Positions 23,729 through 31,694 of a stretch of DNA of 64,000 nucleotides are shown here, one piece after another. Below the pieces are notes generated by a model, which was given only the letters and a program-made list of their open reading frames with translations, had not been told where the DNA came from and ran no database searches. Within the stretch, counting starts at the first letter, position 1, and the number at the start of each line of letters is the position of its first letter. This DNA comes from Alcanivorax sp. 24. GTDB taxonomy: Bacteria; Pseudomonadota; Gammaproteobacteria; Pseudomonadales; Alcanivoracaceae. The stretch lies in NCBI RefSeq assembly GCF_004360225.1, contig NZ_SNUA01000006.1, positions 186,001 to 250,000 of the forward strand. Direction: 5' to 3'. The translations under genes and the position numbers were made by a program.

Positions 23729-23988
23729 CATGGAAGTTGGTTTACACCCGGCACGCGCAGAAAGACGCAAGGAAGCTGGCCTCCAACGGTCTGAAGCCGA
23801 AAGCTCAGGAGTTGCTGACGCTGCTCGCGGAAGATCCGTATCGGAAGCCGCCCCCGTTTGAGAAACTGGTTGGTGATCTGGCAGGAGCTTATTCCCGCCG
23901 TATCAATATCCAGCACCGGTTGGTGTATCAGGTGCTGGAGGGTGAGCGGGTGGTGAAGGTGCTTCGGCTTTGGAGTCACTACGAATAG
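23725..23988 (+). CDS. yoeB: Toxin, Txe/YoeB family mRNA interferase
   Basis: An 87-aa RelE-superfamily ribosome-dependent endonuclease. Catalytic positions line up with E. coli YoeB: Glu46 (PPPFEKL), Arg65 (QHRLVYQV) and the C-terminal His85-Tyr86 (WSHYE). The GTG start overlaps the antitoxin stop (GTGA) with GAGGAG upstream, so the toxin is made after its antitoxin. A complete, apparently functional toxin-antitoxin module in the accessory run may stabilise the region. Confidence 0.9.
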   Translation: MTWKLVYTRHAQKDARKLASNGLKPKAQELLTLLAEDPYRKPPPFEKLVGDLAGAYSRRINIQHRLVYQVLEGERVVKVLRLWSHYE

Positions 23989-24136
23989 CACCTATCCCCA
24001 GGGGCGTCAGACGGTCAAGTATTCTTTCACCAACGTATCGTAATGCCATTCGGCTCTTGCTTTTTATCTGTTGTAGGCTGGCGGTGAGTTGAGGTGAAAA
24101 TCGGCTAGACCCCAAAGGCCTGCGCACAGAGGCTCC

Positions 24137-24628
24137 ATGACCAGTACTTACGAGATCAGGTCAATTCGCAGGGCGGATCTCACCTTGCTTCATTCGTGGC
24201 GCACCAGACCCCACGTTCGCCGTTGGTGGGGCGAGCCTGGTGTGGAGCCGGATATCGAGAAGTTTGATGATCCGGGTATCGCTCTTTGGATTGCCAGTCA
24301 TGCCGGATACCCGTTCGCTTTCCTGCAGGACTACGAGATCCACGCATGGCCGGACCATCACTTTCACTATCTGCCGCCAGGCTCGCGTGGCATCGACATG
24401 TATATCGGTGAGGCGCACATGCTCGGGGTTGGTCATGGGGCGATCCTGTTGCGCCAGCATGTGGATCAGCTTTTCAGGCGGGGTACGCCGGCGGTGGGCA
24501 TTGATCCGCACCCTGACAACATCGCGGCCATCCGATGTTTTGAGAAAGCCGGGTTTACCATAACGCGGGAAGGGGTTGAAACCGATTGGGGACCAGCGGT
24601 GTTGATGGATCGACGTAACACGCCCTGA
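24137..24628 (+). CDS. GNAT acetyltransferase, AAC(6')-like
   Basis: A 163-aa acetyltransferase resembling aminoglycoside 6'-N-acetyltransferases of the AAC(6')-Ib group: RPHVRRWWGEPG near the N-terminus, GYPFAFLQDYEI, SRGIDMYIGEAHMLGVGHGA as the acetyl-CoA loop, and PHPDNIAAIRCFEKAGF as motif B. Related chromosomal proteins may instead acetylate siderophore precursors (lysine/ornithine hydroxamate acyltransferase-like). Substrate cannot be decided from sequence. No promoter is obvious; it lies 148 bp after yoeB on the same strand. Confidence 0.78.
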   Translation: MTSTYEIRSIRRADLTLLHSWRTRPHVRRWWGEPGVEPDIEKFDDPGIALWIASHAGYPFAFLQDYEIHAWPDHHFHYLPPGSRGIDMYIGEAHMLGVGHGAILLRQHVDQLFRRGTPAVGIDPHPDNIAAIRCFEKAGFTITREGVETDWGPAVLMDRRNTP

Positions 24629-24770
24629 TGCCATCCAGGAAACACACCTGAGAGGGCGTCAAAGTGGCTGCTGATGCCGGTGTGGCGGTCATTCATGTGG
24701 AAGAGAGGTCGCGTCCTCAACGACGCTTTTCGTATTTCCTGTTACAAGCCGTATTTAGAAAGGAGCTCAA

Positions 24771-25076
24771 GTGATCACCTGCTATCTCAACTATGTCATC
24801 GATCCCTACAAGGTCGCTGAGTTTGAGCGTTATTCGAAGATGTGGATACCGCTGGTCCGGAAGCTGGGTGGTCAGCATCACGGCTATTTTTTGCCGTCCG
24901 AGGGCGCCAATAACATCGCCATCGCTTTGTTTTCCTTTCCATCGCTGGCGAAGTACGAAGAGTACAGAAAGGCGTCTTTCAAGGATGCGGAGTGTCAGGC
25001 CGCGTTCAGGTATGCGGAGGAAACCCGCTGCGTAGTGAGCTGCGAGCGCAGCTTTATGAGACCGGTCTTTGAGTAG
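24771..25076 (+). CDS. NIPSNAP-family protein
   Basis: A 101-aa ferredoxin-like alpha/beta-barrel protein. MITCYLNYVIDPYKVAEFERYSKMWIPLV is the conserved start of the NIPSNAP family, followed by GGQHHGYFLPSEGANNIAIALFSFPSLAKYEEYR. The start is GTG with AAGGAG six bases ahead. The molecular role of bacterial members is unknown; many are dimeric small-molecule-binding proteins. It is the last gene of the plus-strand accessory run. Confidence 0.85.
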   Translation: MITCYLNYVIDPYKVAEFERYSKMWIPLVRKLGGQHHGYFLPSEGANNIAIALFSFPSLAKYEEYRKASFKDAECQAAFRYAEETRCVVSCERSFMRPVFE

Positions 25077-25177
25077 ACTGACGCTGGTGTTCCGATAAGC
25101 CGGCTGGCTGGAGGGCCGGCGATGAAGGGCGCCGAATTGTGGCGCCCCCAAAGCAGGACAACATTGGTGATCCGGCC

Positions 25178-25873
25178 TCAGACGGTCAGATACTTCTTAA
25201 CCAACGCGTCATCCAATTCCCCGACGGCGCCTTCCGCCACGTTACGGCCACGATCGAGAATGGTGAAGCGGTCGGCGGTGGCGCGGGCGAAGTGGAGTTT
25301 TTGTTCCACCAGCAGCACGGTGAGGCCTTCTTCCCGGTTCAGGGTTTTGATGACGCGGCCGATCATGTCGACGATGTTGGGCTGAATGCCTTCCGTGGGT
25401 TCGTCCAGAATCAGCAGTTTCGGGTCCAGAGCCAGGGCGCGGCCGATGGCCAGTTGCTGTTGTTGGCCGCCGGACAGGTCGCCGCCACGGCGGTGACGCA
25501 TTTCGTGGAGCACGGGGAACAGTTCATAGATCCGTTCCGGGATCTTGCGCTGGCGATCCGGGCGCGCCTGCAGGCCGGTTTCCAGGTTCTCTTCCACGGT
25601 CAGTAATGGAAAGATCTCCCGGCCTTGGGGGACGTAGCCGATGCCGGCACGGGCGCGGTCCTCGGCGGCTTTCTTGCGCAGGTCCTGGTCGAGAAAGCGG
25701 ATCTCGCCGGATGCCGAAGGCAGCAGGCCCATGATGGTTTTCAGCAGTGTGGTCTTGCCGACGCCGTTGCGGCCCATCACGCACAGGCATTCGCCCTGTT
25801 GCACGGACAGGTCCAGATCCCAGAGCGTATGGGATTCGCCGTAGTATTGATTGATGCCTTTCAATGACAGCAT
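25178..25873 (-). CDS. urtE: Urea ABC transporter ATP-binding subunit UrtE
   Basis: A 231-aa ATPase of the branched-chain amino acid/urea (LivF) type. Walker A GRNGVGKTTLLK at residue 35, LSGGQQQQLAIGRAL signature, Walker B LLILDEPTEGIQPNIV and the switch histidine region are all intact; IKTLNREEGLTVLLVEQKLHFA is typical of UrtE. It is the last gene of the urt operon, 33 bp after urtD, and pairs with UrtD as the ATPase heterodimer on the cytosolic face of the permease. Confidence 0.95.
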   Translation of the reverse strand: MLSLKGINQYYGESHTLWDLDLSVQQGECLCVMGRNGVGKTTLLKTIMGLLPSASGEIRFLDQDLRKKAAEDRARAGIGYVPQGREIFPLLTVEENLETGLQARPDRQRKIPERIYELFPVLHEMRHRRGGDLSGGQQQQLAIGRALALDPKLLILDEPTEGIQPNIVDMIGRVIKTLNREEGLTVLLVEQKLHFARATADRFTILDRGRNVAEGAVGELDDALVKKYLTV

Positions 25874-25906
25874 GAGCGTTCCTGTTCTGTGGTATGGGGC
25901 GGAGCG

Positions 25907-26737
25907 TTACTCGCCCAAATACACTTCGATCACTTTCGGGTCGTTCTGTACGTCCTGCATCTTGCCTTCGGCGAGGACGCTGCCCTGGTGCAGTACGGTG
26001 ACGGTGCTGGCGATGCTGCGGATGAACTCCATATCGTGTTCCACCACCACCACGGAGTGCTCGCCGGCCAGTTGTTGAAGCAGTTCGGCGGTGCGCTCCA
26101 CTTCCTGTCGGGTCATGCCGGCGATGGGTTCGTCCACCAGCAGCAATTTCGGTTGCTGCATCAGCACCATGGCGATTTCCAGCCATTGCTTCTGCCCGTG
26201 GGACAGCGCGCCGGCCACATGGTCGTGCCGGTCCAGCAGGCCGACGGTGTCCAGGGTGGCGGCGATGCGGTCGCGCTGCTCGCCGTTGAGCGGATGCACC
26301 AGGGTATGCCAGGTGGGTTTGGGGCCGGCCATGGCCAGTTCCAGATTCTCCGCCGCGGTGTGTTCCGGAAACACGGTGGGCTTCTGGAACTTGCGGCCGA
26401 TGCCGGCGCCGGCGATTTCGGTTTCGCTCATGCGGGTCAGATCAAGGGTCTGGCCAAAAAAGCAGGTGCCTTCATCCGGCCGGGTCTTGCCGGTGATCAC
26501 GTCCATCATGGTGGATTTGCCGGCGCCGTTGGGCCCGATGATGCAGCGCAGCTCGCCGGGTTCGATGTACAGGGTCAGATCGTTCAAGGCTTTGAAGCCG
26601 TCGAAGCTGACCGTGATGTTCTCCATGTACAGCAGATATTTTCCGCCGGTGTCCAGCTCGCCCGGATTGATGGTGCGGGTGCCGGGGCGGGCCGCGTCGA
26701 ACACGCGATCACGGCGGAAAGTGTCACGCAGGTTCAT
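25907..26737 (-). CDS. urtD: Urea ABC transporter ATP-binding subunit UrtD
   Basis: A 276-aa ATPase of the LivG type. Walker A GPNGAGKSTMMDVITGKTRP, an atypical signature LSHGQKQWLEIAMVL as usual for UrtD, Walker B LLLVDEPIAGM and VVVVEHDMEFIRSIAS. The characteristic N-terminal extension ending GGKYLLYMENITVSFDGFKALN is present. The ATG at 26737 overlaps the end of urtC by 14 bases, so the longer frame from 26794 is not needed. Confidence 0.95.
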   Translation of the reverse strand: MNLRDTFRRDRVFDAARPGTRTINPGELDTGGKYLLYMENITVSFDGFKALNDLTLYIEPGELRCIIGPNGAGKSTMMDVITGKTRPDEGTCFFGQTLDLTRMSETEIAGAGIGRKFQKPTVFPEHTAAENLELAMAGPKPTWHTLVHPLNGEQRDRIAATLDTVGLLDRHDHVAGALSHGQKQWLEIAMVLMQQPKLLLVDEPIAGMTRQEVERTAELLQQLAGEHSVVVVEHDMEFIRSIASTVTVLHQGSVLAEGKMQDVQNDPKVIEVYLGE

Positions 26738-27896
26738 GGGGCGTCTCCGGCTGGTCGTTACTGTCGTTATTGGTGTCGCTGCGATTATTCCCACCCCCTT
26801 TGCGCAGCCGTTGGCTGAGATTGTCCGCCAGGCCCACCAGCCCGCGCGGCAGGAACAGAGTCACCGCCACGAACAGACCACCCAGAGCGAACAGCCAGGC
26901 TTCCGGCATGATGCCGGTGAACACGGTTTTGCCGTAATTGACCAGAATGGCGCCGATCACCGCGCCATACAGGGTGGCGCGGCCGCCCACCGCCACCCAC
27001 ACCACCAGTTCAATGGAGTTGAGCGGCGAGAACTCACCGGGGTTGATGATGCCTACCTGGGGCACGTACAAGGCGCCGGCGATACCGGCCAGTACCGCGC
27101 TCAGGGTGAAGATCCACAGCTTGTAGTGTTCGGTGCGGTAACCGAGGAAGCGGGCACGGGACTCGCCGTCGCGGACCGCCATCACCACCCGGCCCATGCG
27201 GGAGCCGGTAATGTAGCGGCACAGCACAAAGGCCAGTGCCAGCGCGATGGCGGTTGCGATAAGTAGCGCCACGCGGGTGCTGTCCTCACGCAGTGAGAAG
27301 CCGAGGATGTCCTTGAAGTCGGTCAGGCCGTTGTTGCCGCCAAAACCCAGTTCGTTACGGAAGAACGCCAGCATCAGCGCATAGGTCAGCGCCTGGGTGA
27401 TGATCGACAGGTACACTCCGGTGACGCGGGAGCGGAACGCCAGCCAGCCGAACACGAACGCCAGCAGCCCGGGCACCAGCGCGATCAACACCATGGTGAA
27501 CAGAAACGAATGGGAGCCGAGCCAGTACCAGGGCAGTTCCTGCCAGTTCAGAAACACCATGAAATCCGGCAGCACCGGGTTGCCGTAGACGCCGCGATCG
27601 CCGATCTGACGCATCAGGTACATGCCCATGGCGTAACCGCCCAGGGCAAAGAACGCACCATGGCCGAGGCTGAGAATGCCGCAGTACCCCCAGACCAGAT
27701 CCAATGCCATGGCCAGCAGCGCGTAACACAGATACTTGCCGAGCAGCGTGACCGTGTAGCTGCTCACATGCAGCCCGGAGTCCGCGGGGATCAGCTGATT
27801 CAACAGCACCACCAGGGCCACGGCGCCGAACAGGACGCCGATAAACCAGCGGGCGGCCCGGTCGGTCAGGGCGGTTCTCAAGTCTGAATGTCTCAT
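26724..27896 (-). CDS. urtC: Urea ABC transporter permease UrtC
   Basis: A 390-aa inner-membrane permease of the LivM type with about eight to ten hydrophobic helices. Seen: YTVTLLGKYLCYALLAMALDLVWGYCGILSLGHGAFFALGGYAMGMYLMRQIGDRGVYGNP (LSLGHGAFFALGGYAMG is the family core), and the EAA-like cytoplasmic coupling region IGYRTEHYKL. The start overlaps the urtB stop by one base (TAATG), coupling the two permease halves. Confidence 0.95.
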   Translation of the reverse strand: MRHSDLRTALTDRAARWFIGVLFGAVALVVLLNQLIPADSGLHVSSYTVTLLGKYLCYALLAMALDLVWGYCGILSLGHGAFFALGGYAMGMYLMRQIGDRGVYGNPVLPDFMVFLNWQELPWYWLGSHSFLFTMVLIALVPGLLAFVFGWLAFRSRVTGVYLSIITQALTYALMLAFFRNELGFGGNNGLTDFKDILGFSLREDSTRVALLIATAIALALAFVLCRYITGSRMGRVVMAVRDGESRARFLGYRTEHYKLWIFTLSAVLAGIAGALYVPQVGIINPGEFSPLNSIELVVWVAVGGRATLYGAVIGAILVNYGKTVFTGIMPEAWLFALGGLFVAVTLFLPRGLVGLADNLSQRLRKGGGNNRSDTNNDSNDQPETPHEPA

Positions 27897-29512
27897 TATT
27901 CCTCCGCGGCCCGGCCGCGCTGCGGGAACAGACCGCGCGGTTTACGTTGAATGAACAGGATGATGAACACGAGCACGAAGATTTTCGCCAGCACCGCGCC
28001 GGAGACCGGTTCCAGCAGTTTGTTGGCGATACCCAGGCTGAAGGCCGCTGTGAGCGTGCCCCACAGATTGCCGACGCCGCCGAATACCACCACCATGAAC
28101 GAATCGATGATGTAGGCCTGGCCCAGGTTGGGACCGACGTTGGTGAGCTGCGCCAGTGCCACGCCGGCGACACCGGCGATGCCGGAGCCGAGTCCGAAGG
28201 TCAGTGCGTTGATGCGATCGCTGCGGATACCGAGGCCGCGGGCGGTTTGCCGGTTCTGGCTGACCGCCCGCACCTGCAGGCCGAGCCGGGTTTTCTTCAG
28301 CACCAGCAGCAGGCCGAGGAACACGGCGAGCGCGAAGGCGATGATATAAAGCCGGTTGAAGGTCAGGGAGAACACCGGATTGATTTGCCAGGCGCCGCTC
28401 ATCCACTCCGGGGTGACCACCGACCGGTTCAGCGGCGAAAAAATCACTCGCACGGCCTGTTGCAGGATCAGGCTGATGCCAAAAGTGGCGAGCAGGGTTT
28501 CCAGCGGGCGTCCGTAGAGATAGCGGATCACGAAGCGCTCGATCAGCACGCCGACAAAACCGGAGATCAGGAACGCCGCCGGTATGGCAATGAGCAGGGA
28601 CCATTCGTGTCCCTGGGGAAAAATCTGCTGCACCACGAAGGTGGTGTAGGCACCGAGCATGATCAGCTCGCCGTGGGCCATGTTGATCACACCCATGACA
28701 CCGAAGGTGATGGCCAGCCCGATGGCGGCCAGCAGCAGCACCGAGCCCAGGCTGAGGCCAAAGAACAGAGTGTCGGCGGTCTGGTAACGGGAGGTCCGGG
28801 CATCGATACGCTGCAATGCGGCTTCCACCGCTTTGCGTTCGCTGGGCGCGTCGCTGTCGAGACGGCTGCGAAGGGCGTTGCGCACGGTCGGTTCAAGGCT
28901 GCCGGACAGTGCTTCAATAGCGTTGAGGCGTACGCTCAGGTCGCTGTCTTCGGAATACAGAGCGGCGGTGTTCAACGTGGTATCGATAGCCGTTGCCACC
29001 GAGGCATTCTCTTCCTGCGCTCGCCGTTCACGCAGGGCGCTCAACAGGTCGGGGTCTTTGGTGCCAATCAGGCTGATGGCGGCGGCCCGGCGCAGGGTGG
29101 CGTCCGGGTTGTTCAGGCCGACCACTGCTTGCAGATTCTGGATCTGCCGGCGCAAACGGTTGTTGATGGTAATTGGCGCGGCGGCGCGTGACTCCACCGT
29201 GCCCAGATCCGCCTCGCTGAGTGGATCATAGAGTTGCCAGCCGCCGTCGGCGCGTTCGCCGAGCACGATGCGGTCATTGGCGCGGTCCTGCAACAGACGC
29301 CGTTCCTGCAGTGCTTTGAGCAGTGCATCGGCCCGGGGATGTCCGGAATGGGCCAGCGCATCAATGCCGGCGGCTTTGTCGTCGAAGCTGCGGCTGCGCA
29401 GTTGCTGCAACACGTCTTCTATATTGGTTGTCGGTTCAGTGGCCGGTGCTTCGGCCTGAGCCACACTCGTCAGACACAATAGGGCGAGTGCGAGCGCGAA
29501 AACCCTGAGCAT
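27896..29512 (-). CDS. urtB: Urea ABC transporter permease UrtB
   Basis: A 538-aa LivH-type permease. It starts with a cleavable signal (LALALLCLTSVAQAEA) and a 220-residue periplasmic helical domain with HEAT-like repeats, the long extension typical of UrtB as opposed to LivH. Then come eight or so membrane helices beginning FFGLSLGSVLLLAAIGLAI, with GVMGVINMAHGELIMLGAY and the coupling stretch RAVSQNRQTARGLGI. GAGGAG precedes the ATG. Confidence 0.95.
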   Translation of the reverse strand: MLRVFALALALLCLTSVAQAEAPATEPTTNIEDVLQQLRSRSFDDKAAGIDALAHSGHPRADALLKALQERRLLQDRANDRIVLGERADGGWQLYDPLSEADLGTVESRAAAPITINNRLRRQIQNLQAVVGLNNPDATLRRAAAISLIGTKDPDLLSALRERRAQEENASVATAIDTTLNTAALYSEDSDLSVRLNAIEALSGSLEPTVRNALRSRLDSDAPSERKAVEAALQRIDARTSRYQTADTLFFGLSLGSVLLLAAIGLAITFGVMGVINMAHGELIMLGAYTTFVVQQIFPQGHEWSLLIAIPAAFLISGFVGVLIERFVIRYLYGRPLETLLATFGISLILQQAVRVIFSPLNRSVVTPEWMSGAWQINPVFSLTFNRLYIIAFALAVFLGLLLVLKKTRLGLQVRAVSQNRQTARGLGIRSDRINALTFGLGSGIAGVAGVALAQLTNVGPNLGQAYIIDSFMVVVFGGVGNLWGTLTAAFSLGIANKLLEPVSGAVLAKIFVLVFIILFIQRKPRGLFPQRGRAAEE

Positions 29513-29533
29513 GGTGGCTCCTCATTGCGTAAG

Positions 29534-29560
29534 TGTCGGAGGCCGGAAGCCGGCCCCGAC
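29534..29560 (-). terminator. Hairpin between urtA and urtB
   Basis: On the minus strand GTCGGGGCCGG-CTT-CCGGCCTCCGAC forms a stem of about 11 pairs with one offset, without a T-run. Such a structure after a binding-protein gene usually acts by partial termination or by protecting the upstream mRNA, giving more UrtA than permease. Confidence 0.5.
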
Positions 29561-29606
29561 GGCGTTTCCCATGGTGCTTCCCTTTTCTCCGGGATTACGG
29601 AAACGA

Positions 29607-30905
29607 TTACTGCGCGGCCTGACCGCCGCAGGTTTTGGTCTTGCTGTTGTAGTTGCCGCAGTTGACCGGCTTGGTCCAGTCGGCGATCAGGTCCTTGGAG
29701 CCGGGCAGGAAGTCCGACCAGGCGTCGCCGGCCACCAGACCGTCGGTCCGCCAGACCACGGCGAACTGGCCGTCGTCCTGGATTTCACCGATCAGAACCG
29801 GTTTGGAGAGATGGTGGTTTTTGTTCATCACCGCGGTGCCGCCGGTAAGGTTGGCGGTGGTGATGCCGATCATGGCGTCGGCGACTTTGTCGGTGTCGGT
29901 GGATTTGGCTTTCTCCACTGCCTTGGCCCACATGTTGAAGCCGATGTAGGTGGCTTCCATGGGGTCGTTGGTCACCCTTTGGTCATCACCGATGTAGTCA
30001 TGCCATTGCTGGATGAAGCTGTTGTTCTCGTCGGTGTAGACGCTTTGGAAATAGTTCCAGGCAGCCAGATGGCCGACCAGCGGTCCGGTATCGACACCGG
30101 ACAGTTCCTGCTCACCAACAGAGAACGCCACCACCGGGATGTCAGCGGCGTCAATGCCCTGGTTGCCCAACTCTTTATAGAAGGGCACGTTGGCATCGCC
30201 GTTGATGGTGGAGACCACCGCGGTCTTCTTGCCCTGGCTGCCGAATTCCTTGATGCGGGAGACGATGGACTGCCAGTCGGAGTGACCGAACGGGGTGTAG
30301 TTGATCATGATGTCCTCGTCCGCCACGCCTTTGCTTTTCAGATAGGCTTCGAGGATCTTGTTGGTGGTACGCGGATAAACATAGTCGGTGCCAGCCAGCA
30401 CGAAGCGTTCGGCGCCCAGATCGTCGATCAGGTAGTCCACCGCCGGAATCGCCTGTTGGTTCGGCGCGGCACCGGTGTAGAAGACGTTCCTGGAGGATTC
30501 CTCGCCTTCGTACTGAACCGGATAGAACAGCAGGCCGTTGAGCTCTTCAACTACTGGTAGCACGGATTTGCGCGATACCGAAGTCCAACAGCCGAAGATA
30601 ACATCGACTTTTTCCTTGCTGATCAACTCACGGGCCTTTTCCGCGAACAGCGGCCAGTTGGACGCGGGGTCGACCACCACAGGTTCCAGCTTCTTGCCGA
30701 GCAGGCCGCCTTTCTTGTTCTGTTCCTCCACCAGCATCAGCACGGTGTCCTTGAGCGTGGATTCACTGATCGCCATGGTGCCGGACAGGGAATGTAGAAC
30801 CCCCACCTTGATGGTGTCGGCGGCATTGGCCAGGGTCGAGAGCGACAACGCCCCGGCGGCGATCCCGGCCTGAGCCAGCCGTTGCCAACGTTTTTTCATG
30901 ATCAT
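29607..30905 (-). CDS. urtA: Urea ABC transporter substrate-binding protein UrtA
   Basis: A 432-aa periplasmic binding protein. Signal peptide with SLSTLANA^ADTI cleavage at about residue 29; mature part starts DTIKVGVLHSLSGTMAISE, the hallmark of UrtA/FmdD. GCWTSVSRKSVLPVVEE, LFYPVQYEGEESSRNVFYTGAAPNQQAIPAVDYL and VYPRTTNKILEAYL match UrtA rather than amino acid-binding LivJ. AGGGG precedes the ATG; a second ATG two codons on is possible. It starts 60 bp after the GntR gene ends. Confidence 0.95.
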   Translation of the reverse strand: MIMKKRWQRLAQAGIAAGALSLSTLANAADTIKVGVLHSLSGTMAISESTLKDTVLMLVEEQNKKGGLLGKKLEPVVVDPASNWPLFAEKARELISKEKVDVIFGCWTSVSRKSVLPVVEELNGLLFYPVQYEGEESSRNVFYTGAAPNQQAIPAVDYLIDDLGAERFVLAGTDYVYPRTTNKILEAYLKSKGVADEDIMINYTPFGHSDWQSIVSRIKEFGSQGKKTAVVSTINGDANVPFYKELGNQGIDAADIPVVAFSVGEQELSGVDTGPLVGHLAAWNYFQSVYTDENNSFIQQWHDYIGDDQRVTNDPMEATYIGFNMWAKAVEKAKSTDTDKVADAMIGITTANLTGGTAVMNKNHHLSKPVLIGEIQDDGQFAVVWRTDGLVAGDAWSDFLPGSKDLIADWTKPVNCGNYNSKTKTCGGQAAQ

Positions 30906-30965
30906 GTTTTTCCCCTCTGTATCATTGCCGATTTAAGTGCCAGGTTGCGCGCGGGATGCTCCGGG

Positions 30966-31694
30966 TCAGGAACCGGAGCTGGGCGCGGGCAGGGCGTTGT
31001 CGGTTTCTCCGCTACCTTGACGCCTTGCCTCGTAAAGCATGTGCAGGGTGATTTTGCGAACCTCGTTGCGGCTCGCCTCGATGTGCGCCTCGAGCATGAT
31101 CTGCGCCGGCTCCACCCGCCGGTGCAGAATCGTTTCGAGAATCGCGTGATGTTCGTCGTAGGTGGCATCGATGCGCGCGCGCTTGGTGAAATCCAGGCGG
31201 CGAATGATGCGCAGCCGTTCGGTGATGTGGTGATGGATGCGCGTCATCTCGCTGTTGCCGGCGATGCGTACCAGCTCGCTGTGGAAGTTCTCATCCAGGC
31301 TGAGCACGCCGCTAATGTCCCGCAGCCGCTGGTCCTCCGGTACGCCCCAAAGAGCCATCAGCGCTTGCAGTGTATCGGCCGGATTCTCCAGCTCGCAGAG
31401 CCGCCGCACCGCCGCGCATTCGAGCACGGTGCGAACGTCGTAAAGCTCTTCAAAATAATGAAAGTCGAAGGGCTTCACCTGCCAGCCGTTACGCGGGGAG
31501 ACTTCCACATAGCCTTCCCGCTCCAGCCGGAACAGAGCCTCCCGTACCGGGGTGCGCGAGGCGCCGGTACGCTGCGCCATCTCGTTTTCGCTGAAGCGGT
31601 CGCCGGGCAACAGACGGAATTCAAAGATGTCCTCCTTGATGTCCTGATAGACCTTGTCGGCCAACTGCTTGCCACGGCGCGGGGTGGTGATCAT
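30966..31694 (-). CDS. GntR-family regulator with FCD domain
   Basis: A 242-aa regulator: winged helix at residues 10-75 (LLPGDRFSENEMAQRTGASRTPVREALFRLEREGYVE) and the all-helical FCD effector domain with metal-site histidines (DENFHSELVRIAGN, HHHITERLRII, DEHHAILETIL). The start overlaps the urea carboxylase stop (ATGA), so it is translated as part of the catabolic operon and lies between catabolism and transport genes. It is probably the local regulator; a palindrome at 37159-37190 upstream of the operon is a candidate target. Confidence 0.9.
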   Translation of the reverse strand: MITTPRRGKQLADKVYQDIKEDIFEFRLLPGDRFSENEMAQRTGASRTPVREALFRLEREGYVEVSPRNGWQVKPFDFHYFEELYDVRTVLECAAVRRLCELENPADTLQALMALWGVPEDQRLRDISGVLSLDENFHSELVRIAGNSEMTRIHHHITERLRIIRRLDFTKRARIDATYDEHHAILETILHRRVEPAQIMLEAHIEASRNEVRKITLHMLYEARRQGSGETDNALPAPSSGS

